A DNA stretch of 64,000 nucleotides from Collinsella tanakaei YIT 12063 (GTDB lineage Bacteria > Actinomycetota > Coriobacteriia > Coriobacteriales > Coriobacteriaceae), in contig NZ_JH126471.1 in assembly GCF_000225705.1 (NCBI RefSeq), positions 97,426 to 161,425 on the forward strand, given 5' to 3'. The notes beneath the pieces were generated by a model that did no database searches, was not told the origin of the DNA, and saw nothing but the letters and a program-made list of their open reading frames with translations. Positions 53,863 to 62,705 of this stretch are shown piece by piece. How positions within the stretch are numbered: the first letter of the stretch is position 1; each line of letters begins with the position of its first letter. The position numbers and the translations under genes were made by a program.

Positions 53863-53893
53863 AACTGGGGGCTTCTTGCGGTGCGTGGTCGTG

Positions 53894-55084
53894 CTATCGC
53901 ACAAGCTGATGCGCTTCCATGCGAAGGAGCGCCTCGGATGATAGTGCACGAGGACAACCGAGGTTGAGGCGGATGAACTGACTGCCGTTATCTACGTAGA
54001 ACGTGCCGTCGCCAACAATGACGCCCGCTTCTCGCGCCATGTGCTCGCACAGCTCGGTGGCGGTGGCGCCCGTTCCAGAGATATTCACCCAGGGTAGGTA
54101 GGATGCTTGCATATGCATGAGCTCCCAGCCCTTCATGCGGCTTTCAATGAAATCGGCGGTTTGCTTGTAGCTCTCGCGTAAGTAATCGGTGATGGCGTCA
54201 AGCCATTCCTCGCCTTCGTTGTAGGCTGCGATGATTGCGGCGCACCCAAAGGTATTGGGCGAGGTGATGGAATTCATCTCCAAGCGATGGCGGAAAACGT
54301 CGCGAACGCGCGCTGAAGGAATCATGGAGTAGGAGGTCTTGAGGCCGCCGAGGTTGAATCCCTTGTTGGGCGAGGTGAGCACGATGAGGTTGTCGAGGTA
54401 GCGGTCGGGAAGCTGCAGGGCGGAATGAAAATCACCGCTCATAATATGCTCGCAGTGCACCTCGTCCACAACCAGTAAGCAATTGTTTTTATAGCAGATC
54501 TCTGCGACGCGCTCGATTTCCTCAAGAGTCCAGATACGTCCGCCGGGATTGTGCGGGGAGCAGAACAGGTGAATGCGAGGATGGAAGCGCTGCATCTGTT
54601 CTTCAAACAGGTCAAAATCAATGTAGTAGGTGCGGTCTTGGTAGATAAGCGGATTTGAGATAATGCGGAATCCGTTATTGTGGGCGGCGTAGCCAAACGG
54701 GTCATATACCGGCGTGTTGAGAATCACGCAGTCATTCGGTTGGCAAAACGCTTGGTACAAGTAGTGAATGGTGGGGACGGTACCGTATGCGAGCGTGATC
54801 CAATCTCGCTCTACATCAACGTTATGGCGCCTGTGCTGCCAGGACATAACGGCGCTATAGAATCCGTCATGGGCATAGCCGTAGCCATACGCCCCGTTCT
54901 CTGCAACTTCGACAAGGGCTTTGCGAACGGCGGGCGCAGCGGGGAAGTCCATGTCGGCGATCCACATGGGAATATAGTCCTCTTTTGCATACGGGAACTT
55001 TTGCTGGATGATTTCTCGATCCCATTTGCGTGCATGATCGAGCGATCGATCGGCCATGACATCGAAGTTAAACTTCGCAGACAT
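53894..55084 (-). CDS. patB: PatB/MalY-type C-S lyase (PLP aminotransferase fold)
   Basis: The 396-residue fold-type I PLP enzyme has the MalY/PatB hallmarks: PMWIADMDFPAAPAVRKAL near residue 34, YGTVPTIHYL near 93, SPHNPGGR near 172, and the PLP-binding Lys in TSPNKGFNLGGLKTS near 238. The family cleaves C-S bonds of cystathionine or Cys conjugates and may transaminate. The start at 55084 has AAAGGGG upstream. It is divergent from the M42 peptidase gene across a 280-bp region carrying repeated sequences. Relatives of MalY lie next to PTS genes in E. coli too. Confidence 0.88.
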   Translation of the reverse strand: MSAKFNFDVMADRSLDHARKWDREIIQQKFPYAKEDYIPMWIADMDFPAAPAVRKALVEVAENGAYGYGYAHDGFYSAVMSWQHRRHNVDVERDWITLAYGTVPTIHYLYQAFCQPNDCVILNTPVYDPFGYAAHNNGFRIISNPLIYQDRTYYIDFDLFEEQMQRFHPRIHLFCSPHNPGGRIWTLEEIERVAEICYKNNCLLVVDEVHCEHIMSGDFHSALQLPDRYLDNLIVLTSPNKGFNLGGLKTSYSMIPSARVRDVFRHRLEMNSITSPNTFGCAAIIAAYNEGEEWLDAITDYLRESYKQTADFIESRMKGWELMHMQASYLPWVNISGTGATATELCEHMAREAGVIVGDGTFYVDNGSQFIRLNLGCPRALSSEALLRMEAHQLVR

Positions 55085-55185
55085 GCGAACCCCTTTCACA
55101 ATGAACGTGAGATATGCCCCGCGCGCGATTTGCGCTCGAGCATCAGCGTTTCCATTATCCCGTGCTGGGTTTTTCATTCCATCCC

Positions 55186-55249
55186 TGCACCTTTCACTCC
55201 AGGGGTGAAGCCATGGGGGATGTTCGGCTTTGCACCGCAAGGGTGAAGC
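55186..55249. promoter_or_regulatory. Direct repeats TGCACC...GGGTGAAGC between patB and the M42 peptidase gene
   Basis: TGCACC followed by GGGTGAAGC occurs twice, at 55186-55211 and 55231-55249, with different spacers. The first also contains a near-palindrome, TTCACTCC-A-GGGGTGAA (55193-55209). The position suits shared operators for the two divergent units; the PRD regulator upstream is the obvious candidate. Confidence 0.5.
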
Positions 55250-55364
55250 GGTGGATAAAGCATTTCCCCGCTTTGCCGCATACACTGCAAATTGAACAGC
55301 CGCACTCGGCACACGGGGCCTGATCCCTAGAGCCGCGGTCACAACGCATGATGGAAGGAGCATC

Positions 55365-56414
55365 GTGAACGAAGGACTTATTACCCGCCTGAGCAATGCT
55401 GACGCGGTGGCATGCCGCGAGACGGAGGTGCGGGCGGTAATGCACGAGGAGCTCGATGACATTGCCGATGCCGTTGAGTACGACAAGCTCGGCAGCATTA
55501 TGTTCAAGAGCGCTGGCACCGAGGAGAACCCGGTTCGTGTTCTGTTTACCGGTCATATGGACGAGGCCGGTTTCATGGTTCGCTATATCTCGGATATCGG
55601 TATGGTGCACGTTATTGGTGTGGGCGGCCCTCGCAAGAACAGCGTCGAGAGCCAAATCGTTCGCATCAAAACGCGTTCTGGCAAGAAGGTGCGCGGCGTC
55701 CTGTTCGCCAAGCGCGCCGACCTTGAGAGCCAGCCGGGTGATATGTATATCGATTTTGGCTGCGAGACGGCAGAAGAGGTTGCTGAGCTTGGCATCCAGA
55801 TTGGTGACTGGGGCACGTTTGACGCCGATTGCGAGCTCAAGCCCGTGGGCGATATCCTGCTTGGGAAGGCATTTGATGATCGCGCCGGCGTATACGTGGT
55901 AACTGAGGCCATGAAGCGCCTTGCGGGCACCCCGCATGCTGCGGAGCTGTGGTTTGCCGGCTCTTCGAGCGAAGAGGTTGGCTGCCGCGGCGCGGCAACT
56001 GCCGCTGCACATCTCGACGCGGATATTGTCATTCCGGTTGACATCGCCAATGCTCCCGAGTTTACCCGCAATTGGGAAAACCAGCGCAAGTGCGGCCACG
56101 GCCCCATGATCGTTCATTACGACCGCATGCACGTGCCCAACGAGAAGATGCTCCACCACATCATCGACCTTGCTGAGAAGAACAACATCCCCTTCCAGCG
56201 CGACATCTTCAAGGGCGGCGGTACGGATGCCGGCACCGCGCACCTGGTCGGCGATGGAAAGCTCGCCACCGTTATCGGCGTGCCCGTGCGTTATTGCCAC
56301 GGATCTTGGTCCGTTATGCGCGGCGGCGATCTCGATGCCGCAGTCGACCTTGTGTGCGCCATCGCTACGTCGATCGATCGCGCTACATACGAGGAGCTTA
56401 AGAGCTTCGACTAG
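55365..56414 (+). CDS. M42-family aminopeptidase
   Basis: The 349-residue cytosolic metallopeptidase has the M42 pattern: zinc ligands in LFTGHMDEAGF near residue 65, FDDRAGVY near 170 (bridging Asp), SSSEEVGCRG near 205 (Glu pair) and DIANAPEF near 230, with the C-terminal His in PVRYCHGSWSVM near 312. Related enzymes YpdE and FrvX in E. coli also sit in PTS loci. The GTG start has AAGGAG seven bases upstream. It heads a plus-strand run of PTS and peptidase genes. Confidence 0.9.
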   Translation: MNEGLITRLSNADAVACRETEVRAVMHEELDDIADAVEYDKLGSIMFKSAGTEENPVRVLFTGHMDEAGFMVRYISDIGMVHVIGVGGPRKNSVESQIVRIKTRSGKKVRGVLFAKRADLESQPGDMYIDFGCETAEEVAELGIQIGDWGTFDADCELKPVGDILLGKAFDDRAGVYVVTEAMKRLAGTPHAAELWFAGSSSEEVGCRGAATAAAHLDADIVIPVDIANAPEFTRNWENQRKCGHGPMIVHYDRMHVPNEKMLHHIIDLAEKNNIPFQRDIFKGGGTDAGTAHLVGDGKLATVIGVPVRYCHGSWSVMRGGDLDAAVDLVCAIATSIDRATYEELKSFD

Positions 56415-56426
56415 CCCCCTTAAAGG

Positions 56427-56453
56427 CCCTGGGGGTTGCGTCGACCCCCAGGG
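56427..56453 (+). promoter_or_regulatory. Strong hairpin between the M42 gene and the PTS genes
   Basis: A perfect 10-bp stem (56427-56436 with 56444-56453) with a 7-base loop lies just after the M42 stop codon. No T-run follows, so it may be an mRNA-stabilising or processing hairpin rather than a terminator. Confidence 0.6.
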
Positions 56454-56499
56454 TCACTTCTTACCGTACGTATCCACGCAGCAAGGAAGGAACTGTCCC

Positions 56500-56826
56500 G
56501 TGGAAATTAACGAGCAGCAGATTATGACCATCATCGGTGCGGCTGGCGCCAGCAAGGCCAAGGCTTTTGGCGCCCTGGCTAAGGTCCGCGAGCATGATTA
56601 CGAGGGCGCCCGCGCCATGCTGGTAGAGGCGAAGGAGGCTGATCTCCAGGCGCATCAGGTACAGACCGAGATCATTACCGCGGCACTGTCGGGTTCGGAT
56701 GACTCTGGTGCAAATCTGCTCATGGTCCATGCTCAGGACCACTATATGACCTCCCAGCTCGCGCGCGATCTCATCGCGGAGATAGTCAATATCTTCGAGG
56801 CACGCGACGCAGAGCAGGATAAATAG
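56500..56826 (+). CDS. PTS EIIA component, Lac/cellobiose family
   Basis: The 108-residue helical protein has the lactose/cellobiose EIIA pattern; it ends with LLMVHAQDHYMTSQLARDLIAEI, in which the His of VHAQDH carries the phosphoryl group from HPr. The GTG at 56500 has AAGGAAGG upstream; the longer frame overlaps the M42 gene and is not used. It is the first PTS subunit of the operon. Confidence 0.9.
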   Translation: MEINEQQIMTIIGAAGASKAKAFGALAKVREHDYEGARAMLVEAKEADLQAHQVQTEIITAALSGSDDSGANLLMVHAQDHYMTSQLARDLIAEIVNIFEARDAEQDK

Positions 56827-56858
56827 GCAATCACGCCATACGTAGGAAGGAATCGATC

Positions 56859-57215
56859 ATGGCGAAAATGGACATCGTACTGTGCTGCGCAGGCGGCTTC
56901 TCCACCACGATGCTGATGGATCGCATCAAGCAGACCATTCACGAGAGCAAGGCTCTTAACGACGACGACTTCACCCTGAAGGCTATTGCCGCCGACTTCC
57001 TCGACCAAGAGGTCGACCATATGGATGCACTCATCATGGGTCCCCAGGTTGCGCATAAGCTGGAGTCCATCAAGCCTCTCATCGAGCCGCGTCACATCCC
57101 CTATGTGATCGTTGACCAGGATACGTACGGCAAGATGGATGGCGCAACCGTCCTCAAGCAGCTTCTTATTGCAAAGAGGAAGGCCGACATGGCCCGCGAG
57201 GCTGCTGGCGAATAG
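56859..57215 (+). CDS. PTS EIIB component, Lac/cellobiose family
   Basis: The 118-residue protein begins MAKMDIVLCCAGGFSTTMLMDRI; the CxxGxxST loop near residues 9-16 binds the phosphoryl group on Cys, as in EIIB-Cel. AGGAAGG precedes the ATG. It passes phosphate from EIIA to the incoming sugar. Confidence 0.9.
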   Translation: MAKMDIVLCCAGGFSTTMLMDRIKQTIHESKALNDDDFTLKAIAADFLDQEVDHMDALIMGPQVAHKLESIKPLIEPRHIPYVIVDQDTYGKMDGATVLKQLLIAKRKADMAREAAGE

Positions 57216-57252
57216 GACCATCTTGGCATACAACTCCTAGAAAGGAAGATGA

Positions 57253-58605
57253 ATGGAAGACACCACCAAGAAGGTGGGAGCATTCGATAAATTCGAAGAC
57301 CTCCTTAACCGCTACCTCGGCCCGATCGCCGAGAAGATGGATAAGCAGCGCCACTTGAGCGCGGTCAAAAAGGCCATGGTTGCTATGACTCCGCTGCTGC
57401 TTATTGGTTCGTTCTGCCTTATTCCCTCCGCTATCCCCAACATGATTGGAGAGAGCAATCCTCTGTCCGTCTGGATTGTGGCCAACACGTCCTACTTCGA
57501 CCTTGCCTACACCGTGTCTATGGGTCTCATGTCCGTGTTCGTAGCCGTTGTCGCTGCGTACCACCTCGCAAAGTCCTATGACCTCGATATTCCTGGCTCT
57601 CTGTGCATGGCGCTTGTGGCATTCCTGCTTCTCGGCATGGAAATGGACGAGGCGGGCGGAATTTCTTTGTCTGCGCTCGGCTCCAAGGGCCTGTTTGTAG
57701 CCATGTTCGCTTCACTTGTTGCCGTTGAGCTTTATCGCTGGTGCAAGAAGCGCAACTTCACTATCAAGATGCCTGATTCTGTTCCGGATTTTATCTCGAG
57801 CTCCTTTGAGATCATCCCGGTAACCATCATCGTCATCGGTGTGTTCCTCGCTATCCGCATCGTGTGCCAAGGCGTATTCGGCGTCATGCCCAACCAGATC
57901 TTCACCAATCTGCTTGCCCCGCTCATCGGCTCCATGGACAGCCCGCTTGCGGTAACGTTCTACCATACGCTGCGCTGCTTCATCTTCTTCTTCGGCATCC
58001 ATCCTTCGGTGCTCTCACCGATTGTCCAGCCTATCGCTACTCAGTTCCTGGCCGAGAATATCGAGGCGGTTCAGGCCGGTGGCGTTGCTACCCACATTTT
58101 CACCCCTGGTCCCATGTCTGCATTCGGCGGCTTCACCGGCCTGGGCGTGACCATGGGCGTCGTTATTTGGTACATGTTCTCCAAGTCCAAGGTCCAGCGC
58201 GAGATTGGCAAGATCGCATTCATTCCCTCGCTGTTCGGCGTGAACGAGCCCATCCTGTTCGGCGCTCCCATCGTCTTGAATCCTATCATGTTCATCCCCT
58301 TCGTTCTGTTCGGCGGCATCCTGTCTTCCATCCCGTTCTGGTTTATGAGCTGGGGTTGGCTTGACTGCTCTACGTTCACCCCTCCGTATGTGGGCGTGTT
58401 CCTTGAGGGCTTCCTCACTAACATGGACTGGCGCTCCATCGTCGCCAACATCGTTCAGCTGGTCGCGGCGCTCATTGTGTACTACCCCTTCTGCAAGGTT
58501 GCCGAGAAGCGCGCCCTTGAGGAAGAGGCTCGCATCGAGAGCGAAAAGTCCGCGTTCTCCGCTGAGGACGAGGCAATCCTCGACGACCTCGGTCTCGACT
58601 TCTAG
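57253..58605 (+). CDS. PTS EIIC component, Lac/cellobiose family
   Basis: The 450-residue membrane protein has about ten hydrophobic helices, the N-terminal LLNRYLGPIAEKMDKQRHLSAVKKAMVAMTPLLLIGS pattern and the substrate-site loop SLFGVNEPILFGAPIVLNPIMFIPF near residue 325, both typical of CelB-type EIIC. Such permeases carry beta-glucosides, chitobiose, lactose or modified sugars. No 6-phospho-glycosidase lies in the locus. AAAGGAAG precedes the ATG. Confidence 0.92.
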   Translation: MEDTTKKVGAFDKFEDLLNRYLGPIAEKMDKQRHLSAVKKAMVAMTPLLLIGSFCLIPSAIPNMIGESNPLSVWIVANTSYFDLAYTVSMGLMSVFVAVVAAYHLAKSYDLDIPGSLCMALVAFLLLGMEMDEAGGISLSALGSKGLFVAMFASLVAVELYRWCKKRNFTIKMPDSVPDFISSSFEIIPVTIIVIGVFLAIRIVCQGVFGVMPNQIFTNLLAPLIGSMDSPLAVTFYHTLRCFIFFFGIHPSVLSPIVQPIATQFLAENIEAVQAGGVATHIFTPGPMSAFGGFTGLGVTMGVVIWYMFSKSKVQREIGKIAFIPSLFGVNEPILFGAPIVLNPIMFIPFVLFGGILSSIPFWFMSWGWLDCSTFTPPYVGVFLEGFLTNMDWRSIVANIVQLVAALIVYYPFCKVAEKRALEEEARIESEKSAFSAEDEAILDDLGLDF

Positions 58606-58680
58606 TTGTTATCGCGGTTTTGAACCACTTGATGCCCGGCGGACCTCGTGCCCGCCGGGCGTGTTTGAAAGGTGACAGAC

Positions 58681-59754
58681 ATGAATGCTCGTGTTGAGTC
58701 GGTTCGTGCTTTAATGGACGAGCGCGGACTCGATGCCCTTCTTATCAAGGGCAAGACTCTTAAGCGGTATTTGGGAACGGTGACTGGAAGCGGTTGCAAG
58801 GTGCTTATCACCCGCGCCGGGGGTTACCTCATCATGGATGGCCGCTATGTGAACGAGGCTGCAGACATCGAGCACGACCTCGAGTTTCGCGTACACGAGC
58901 AGGGCGTGAGTTACCTTGGAGAGCTTGCTATCCTCATAGGGGAGTGCGACATCCATCGTCTGGGTGCCGAGGCTTCCCAGGTGCTTGTGAGCGAGTACCA
59001 GAAGCTGTGCGATCTTGATGTTGAGCCCGTGCTGCTTGATGGCGAGCTCGCACGCATGCGCATTATCAAGGACGAGTATGAGATTGCTGCGGTTCAGCAT
59101 GCCGTCGATGTTGCGGACGATGTATATGCCAAGGTGCTCGAGCATTTGCATATCGGCATGACCGAATATGAAATCTCCGCGCTCGTGCATTACTACTCCA
59201 TCGCGGCGGGCGCAGAGGCGATGAGTTTCGATACGATTGTTGCTACCGGAGAGCGCAGCGCGCTGCCCCATGGTCGTCCGACGATGCGCACGGTGAACGA
59301 GGGCGAGCCTATTCTCATTGATTTTGGTGTGCAGATCAATGGGTACCAATCTGATATGACAAGGGTCTGCTTCATCGGGCAGCCTTCTTCGCAGATGGTG
59401 AAGGTGTACGACACGGTATTGGCAGCTCACTTGGCCGGTATCGAGGCGATTCGCGAGGGGGTTGTCGCTCGCGATGTGGACGCTGCGGCTCGTAAGGTTA
59501 TTGCTGATGCGGGTTATGGCGCGTATTTCACCCATGGATTGGGACACGGAATAGGCATGGGCGGCGATCTTCCGCTTCTTAATACCAGTGGCGACATCGT
59601 TCTTCGAAACGGCATGATTATGTCGTGTGAACCGGGTGTTTATTTGCCTGGAGTGGGCGACGTGCGTATTGAGGACGATGTACTGCTGAGGGACGGAGTC
59701 GCCGTTCCGCTCAACCATACGCCCAAGCAGCTGCGTATTCTTGAGGTTCGATAG
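58681..59754 (+). CDS. Xaa-Pro aminopeptidase/dipeptidase (M24)
   Basis: The 357-residue pita-bread metallopeptidase has the five M24 ligands: DFGVQINGYQSDMTR (two Asp near residue 217 and 228), HGLGHGIG near 289, SCEPGVY near 320 and RIEDDVLL near 335. It removes an N-terminal residue preceding proline or splits X-Pro dipeptides. GAAAGG lies at the right distance for ATG 58681. It follows the EIIC gene in the same orientation; in E. coli the M24 protein YpdF accompanies the M42 protein YpdE near PTS genes. Confidence 0.9.
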   Translation: MNARVESVRALMDERGLDALLIKGKTLKRYLGTVTGSGCKVLITRAGGYLIMDGRYVNEAADIEHDLEFRVHEQGVSYLGELAILIGECDIHRLGAEASQVLVSEYQKLCDLDVEPVLLDGELARMRIIKDEYEIAAVQHAVDVADDVYAKVLEHLHIGMTEYEISALVHYYSIAAGAEAMSFDTIVATGERSALPHGRPTMRTVNEGEPILIDFGVQINGYQSDMTRVCFIGQPSSQMVKVYDTVLAAHLAGIEAIREGVVARDVDAAARKVIADAGYGAYFTHGLGHGIGMGGDLPLLNTSGDIVLRNGMIMSCEPGVYLPGVGDVRIEDDVLLRDGVAVPLNHTPKQLRILEVR

Positions 59755-59755
59755 C

Positions 59756-60442
59756 ATGGGTAAGAAGAAGAGCAAGAAGATGCGTTCGCACGTGCAGATA
59801 GGCGAAGCGGCGGCGCTGGAGATGCCGTTGGCATCTCCAGTGAAGGCGAAGACGCCGGCCTCCGCCTTGGTGGTCCCCGCGCCCCCTCTTTCACGTCTTT
59901 ATGCATATGCGATCGATTGGGCTGTTGGCGGCGTGGTATCCGGTTTCCCTGCAGTTTTGCTATATGCTGCGGTCACCCGTCGCAACGACATGTTCTCGAA
60001 TCTCTACATCTTCGAGGCGCTTGGGTATCCTTGGGCCGTCGGGGTGGTGGCGGGTACGCTTTGCATCCTTGCAGCCATTCTGTACTTTGTGGTGGTCCCA
60101 CTTCGCGTGTGGCCGGGGCAGACGCTGGGAAAGCGCATCGCTCATATTAAAGTGCTGCGCGAGGACGGTACGGCTGCAGGTCCTTTGTGCCTGGTTATTC
60201 GCCAGGTGCTTGTAGGATTTCTTCTTGAAGGATCAGGATTTGTGGTTGCCCGCTATATTCGCGAGATGGCGGTTCTGGCTACTCGTGTCGATGTGAACTA
60301 TTACTGGGAGATTGCCGGTATGGTCATCACCTTGATCTCGGGCATACTTGCACTCGTCCTTCCTTCGCGTCGCGCCTTGCACGACTATCTTGCGCGAACG
60401 CGCGTAGTTCCAGCAGAGGGCCATCCTCTGTATAGGGGCTAG
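59756..60442 (+). CDS. RDD-family membrane protein
   Basis: The 228-residue protein has the RDD features: RLYAYAIDWAVGG near residue 44, GKRIAHIKVL after the third helix, and several further hydrophobic segments. Its cytosolic N-terminus is Lys-rich. It starts one base after the M24 stop codon, so it belongs to the same operon. The RDD family is thought to be membrane transport- or envelope-related; no function can be given. Confidence 0.8.
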   Translation: MGKKKSKKMRSHVQIGEAAALEMPLASPVKAKTPASALVVPAPPLSRLYAYAIDWAVGGVVSGFPAVLLYAAVTRRNDMFSNLYIFEALGYPWAVGVVAGTLCILAAILYFVVVPLRVWPGQTLGKRIAHIKVLREDGTAAGPLCLVIRQVLVGFLLEGSGFVVARYIREMAVLATRVDVNYYWEIAGMVITLISGILALVLPSRRALHDYLARTRVVPAEGHPLYRG

Positions 60443-60516
60443 TGAACTACTTAACACTACGGTGAACGTGTTTATCGGGTGTTGCAGCACAACGCTTGAG
60501 ATTAAAGGAGATTAGC

Positions 60517-60789
60517 ATGATTACTAAGTCGACCACTGTTGTAAATCCCACCGGGCTTCACGCTCGTCCCGCCGCCGTGCTCGCAACAAAAGCCGGCGAA
60601 TTCTCTTCGAAGGTTGAAATCAAGAATCTTAGTAAGGATTCAGATTACAAAGATGCCTCTTCAATGCTGTCCATCATGATGCTTGGAATTACTCAGGGCA
60701 CCGAGGTCGAGATACGTGCCGAAGGCGAGGATGAGACTGAGGCGGTTAACACCTTAGTAGAGCTTATCGATTCCGGATTTGGTGAGTAG
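60517..60789 (+). CDS. ptsH: HPr phosphocarrier protein
   Basis: The 90-residue protein has NPTGLHARPAAVLATKA, in which His-15-type residue accepts phosphate from EI, and DASSML at the Ser-46 regulatory position (HPr kinase target). AAAGGAG precedes ATG 60517. It lies at the end of the PTS-peptidase locus and probably feeds the EIIA of this operon; ptsI is not in the window. Confidence 0.92.
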   Translation: MITKSTTVVNPTGLHARPAAVLATKAGEFSSKVEIKNLSKDSDYKDASSMLSIMMLGITQGTEVEIRAEGEDETEAVNTLVELIDSGFGE

Positions 60790-60836
60790 GTTTTTCGCAA
60801 AGGCGCGAGACGCTTTATAACACCAGCTAACTCTCT

Positions 60837-60873
60837 AAAAAGGCCATCGCTTGCATGGGCGATGGCCTTTTTC
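60837..60873 (+). terminator. Terminator of the PTS locus
   Basis: AAAAAGGCCATCGC pairs with GCGATGGCCTTTTT; strong on both strands. Confidence 0.9.
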
Positions 60874-60886
60874 GACCCATAAGAAA

Positions 60887-60913
60887 AGCCGCCACCCGAA
60901 ACGGGTGACGGCT
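60887..60913 (-). terminator. Terminator of the GGGtGRT operon
   Basis: AGCCGCCACCCG (60887-60898) pairs with CGGGTGACGGCT (60902-60913) with one mismatch; on the minus strand TTTTC follows. Confidence 0.8.
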
Positions 60914-60947
60914 CTCAAGACGTCTATCGCAGGCGATAGGGGGTGTC

Positions 60948-61952
60948 TTAGTTGTTCAGAGCGGCGTTGACGGCAACGGCGCAGGCGACGGTGGCACCGA
61001 CCATGGGGTTGTTGCCCATGCCGATGAGGCCCATCATGTCGACGTGCGCGGGAACCGAGGAGGAACCGGCGAACTGGGCGTCGGAGTGCATGCGGCCCAT
61101 GGTGTCGGTCATGCCGTAGGAGGCAGGGCCGGCGCCCATGTTGTCCGGGTGCAGGGTGCGGCCGGTACCGCCACCAGAGGCGACGGAGAAGTACTTCTTG
61201 CCAGCCTCCAGGCGCTCCTTCTTGTAGGTGCCAGCGGTGGGGTGCTGGAAGCGCGTGGGGTTGGTGGAGTTACCGGTGATGGAGATGTCGACGTTTTCGT
61301 GCCACATGATGGCAACGCCCTCGCGGACGTCGTCGGCGCCGTAGCAGTTGACGGCGGCACGGGGACCATCGGAGTAGGGGATGGTCTCGACAATCTTCAG
61401 CTCGCCCGTGAAGTAGTCGAACTGGGTCTTCACATAGGTGAAGCCGTTGATGCGGGCGATGATCTGGGCGGCGTCCTTGCCCAGGCCGTTGAGGATGACG
61501 CGCAGGGGCTTCTGACGGGCCTTGTTGGCGTTCAGAGCCAGCTTGATGGCGCCCTCGGCGGCGGCGAAGGACTCGTGGCCGGCCAGGAATGCGAAGCACT
61601 CGGTGTCGTCGGACAGCAGCATGGCGCCCAGGTTGCCGTGGCCCAGACCAACCTTGCGGTCCTCGGCGACGGAGCCCGGAACGGTGAAGGCCTGGATGCC
61701 CTCGCCGATGACGGAAGCGGCCTCAGAAGCGGTCTTCACGCCGCGCTTGAGGGCCAGGGCGCAGCCCAGGGTGTAGGCCCACTCGGCGTTCTGGAACGCG
61801 ATGGACTGGGTGTCGTGAACGATCTCGCGAGCGTTGACGCCCTTGTCGAGGCAGATCTGCTCGGCTTCCTCGAGGGAGGCGATGCCGTTCTCTGCGAGGC
61901 AGGCGTTGATCTTCTCAACGCGGCGCTCGTAACCTTCGAAAGTAACAGCCAT
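60948..61952 (-). CDS. GGGtGRT protein
   Basis: The 334-residue protein contains the motif VASGGGTGRTLHPDN near residue 263, which names the GGGtGRT family, and conserved runs such as GLGHGNLGAMLLS near 105 and MWHENVDISITGNSTNPTRF near 220. The biochemical function is not known. It is the second gene of a two-gene unit with an Fe-S scaffold-like protein, 18 bases downstream of it, an arrangement that recurs in anaerobes and suggests a joint role in cofactor handling. Confidence 0.88.
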   Translation of the reverse strand: MAVTFEGYERRVEKINACLAENGIASLEEAEQICLDKGVNAREIVHDTQSIAFQNAEWAYTLGCALALKRGVKTASEAASVIGEGIQAFTVPGSVAEDRKVGLGHGNLGAMLLSDDTECFAFLAGHESFAAAEGAIKLALNANKARQKPLRVILNGLGKDAAQIIARINGFTYVKTQFDYFTGELKIVETIPYSDGPRAAVNCYGADDVREGVAIMWHENVDISITGNSTNPTRFQHPTAGTYKKERLEAGKKYFSVASGGGTGRTLHPDNMGAGPASYGMTDTMGRMHSDAQFAGSSSVPAHVDMMGLIGMGNNPMVGATVACAVAVNAALNN

Positions 61953-61970
61953 TCTTATATCCCTCCCTTT

Positions 61971-62705
61971 CTACTCGTGAACCGGGAACACGTTGGCGAC
62001 GGTGTGAGTCTCCTCGTCGGTACGAGGATCGATGTACTTGGCGGCGTTCTCCCACTGGCCGTAGTGACCCATGGCGCCGGCGATGGCCTCCTCGGGGGTC
62101 TTGCCGGCCTTGAGGGCGTCGGTGAACTTGCCAAGGTTCATGAACTCGAACGCGATGATCTCGTTCTTGTCGTTCAGAGCCATGCGGGTAACGTAGCCCT
62201 GGGCCAGCTCGAGGTAGCGAGCGCCCTTGGCCTTGGTGCCGAACATGGTGCCGACCTGGGAGCGAAGGCCCTTGCCAAGGTCGTCAAGGGAGGCGCCGAC
62301 CGGCAGGCCGCCCTCGGAGAACGCGGTCTGGCTGCGGCCGTACACGATCTGCAGGAAGATCTCGCGCATAGCCACGTTGATGGCGTCGCAGACAAGGTCG
62401 GTGTTGAGAGCCTCGAGGATGGTCTTGCCGGGGAGAATCTCGGAAGCCATGGCGGCGGAGTGGGTCATGCCGGAGCAGCCGATGGTCTCGACCAGAGCCT
62501 CCTCGATGATGCCCTCCTTGACGTTGAGCGTGAGCTTGCACGCGCCCTGCTGGGGAGCGCACCAACCCACACCGTGCGTGAGGCCGGAGATGTCAGAGAT
62601 CTCCTTGGCCTGAACCCACTTGCCCTCCTCGGGAATGGGTGCGGGGCCGTGGTATGCGCCCTTGGCGACGGGGCACATGTTCTCCACTTCAGATGAGTAC
62701 TGCAT
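61971..62705 (-). CDS. NifU-like Fe-S cluster scaffold protein
   Basis: The 244-residue protein (MQYSSEVENMCPVAKGAYHGP...) contains the NifU-N-like core: GLTHGVGWCAPQQGACKLTLNV with Cys near residue 47 and 54, and EALVETIGCSGMTHSAAMASEILPGKTILEAL near 68-100 with the third Cys. These are the Cys that hold a transient Fe-S cluster in scaffold proteins. AGGAGAGG precedes the start; the longer frame to 62810 is not used. It heads the operon with the GGGtGRT protein. Confidence 0.82.
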   Translation of the reverse strand: MQYSSEVENMCPVAKGAYHGPAPIPEEGKWVQAKEISDISGLTHGVGWCAPQQGACKLTLNVKEGIIEEALVETIGCSGMTHSAAMASEILPGKTILEALNTDLVCDAINVAMREIFLQIVYGRSQTAFSEGGLPVGASLDDLGKGLRSQVGTMFGTKAKGARYLELAQGYVTRMALNDKNEIIAFEFMNLGKFTDALKAGKTPEEAIAGAMGHYGQWENAAKYIDPRTDEETHTVANVFPVHE

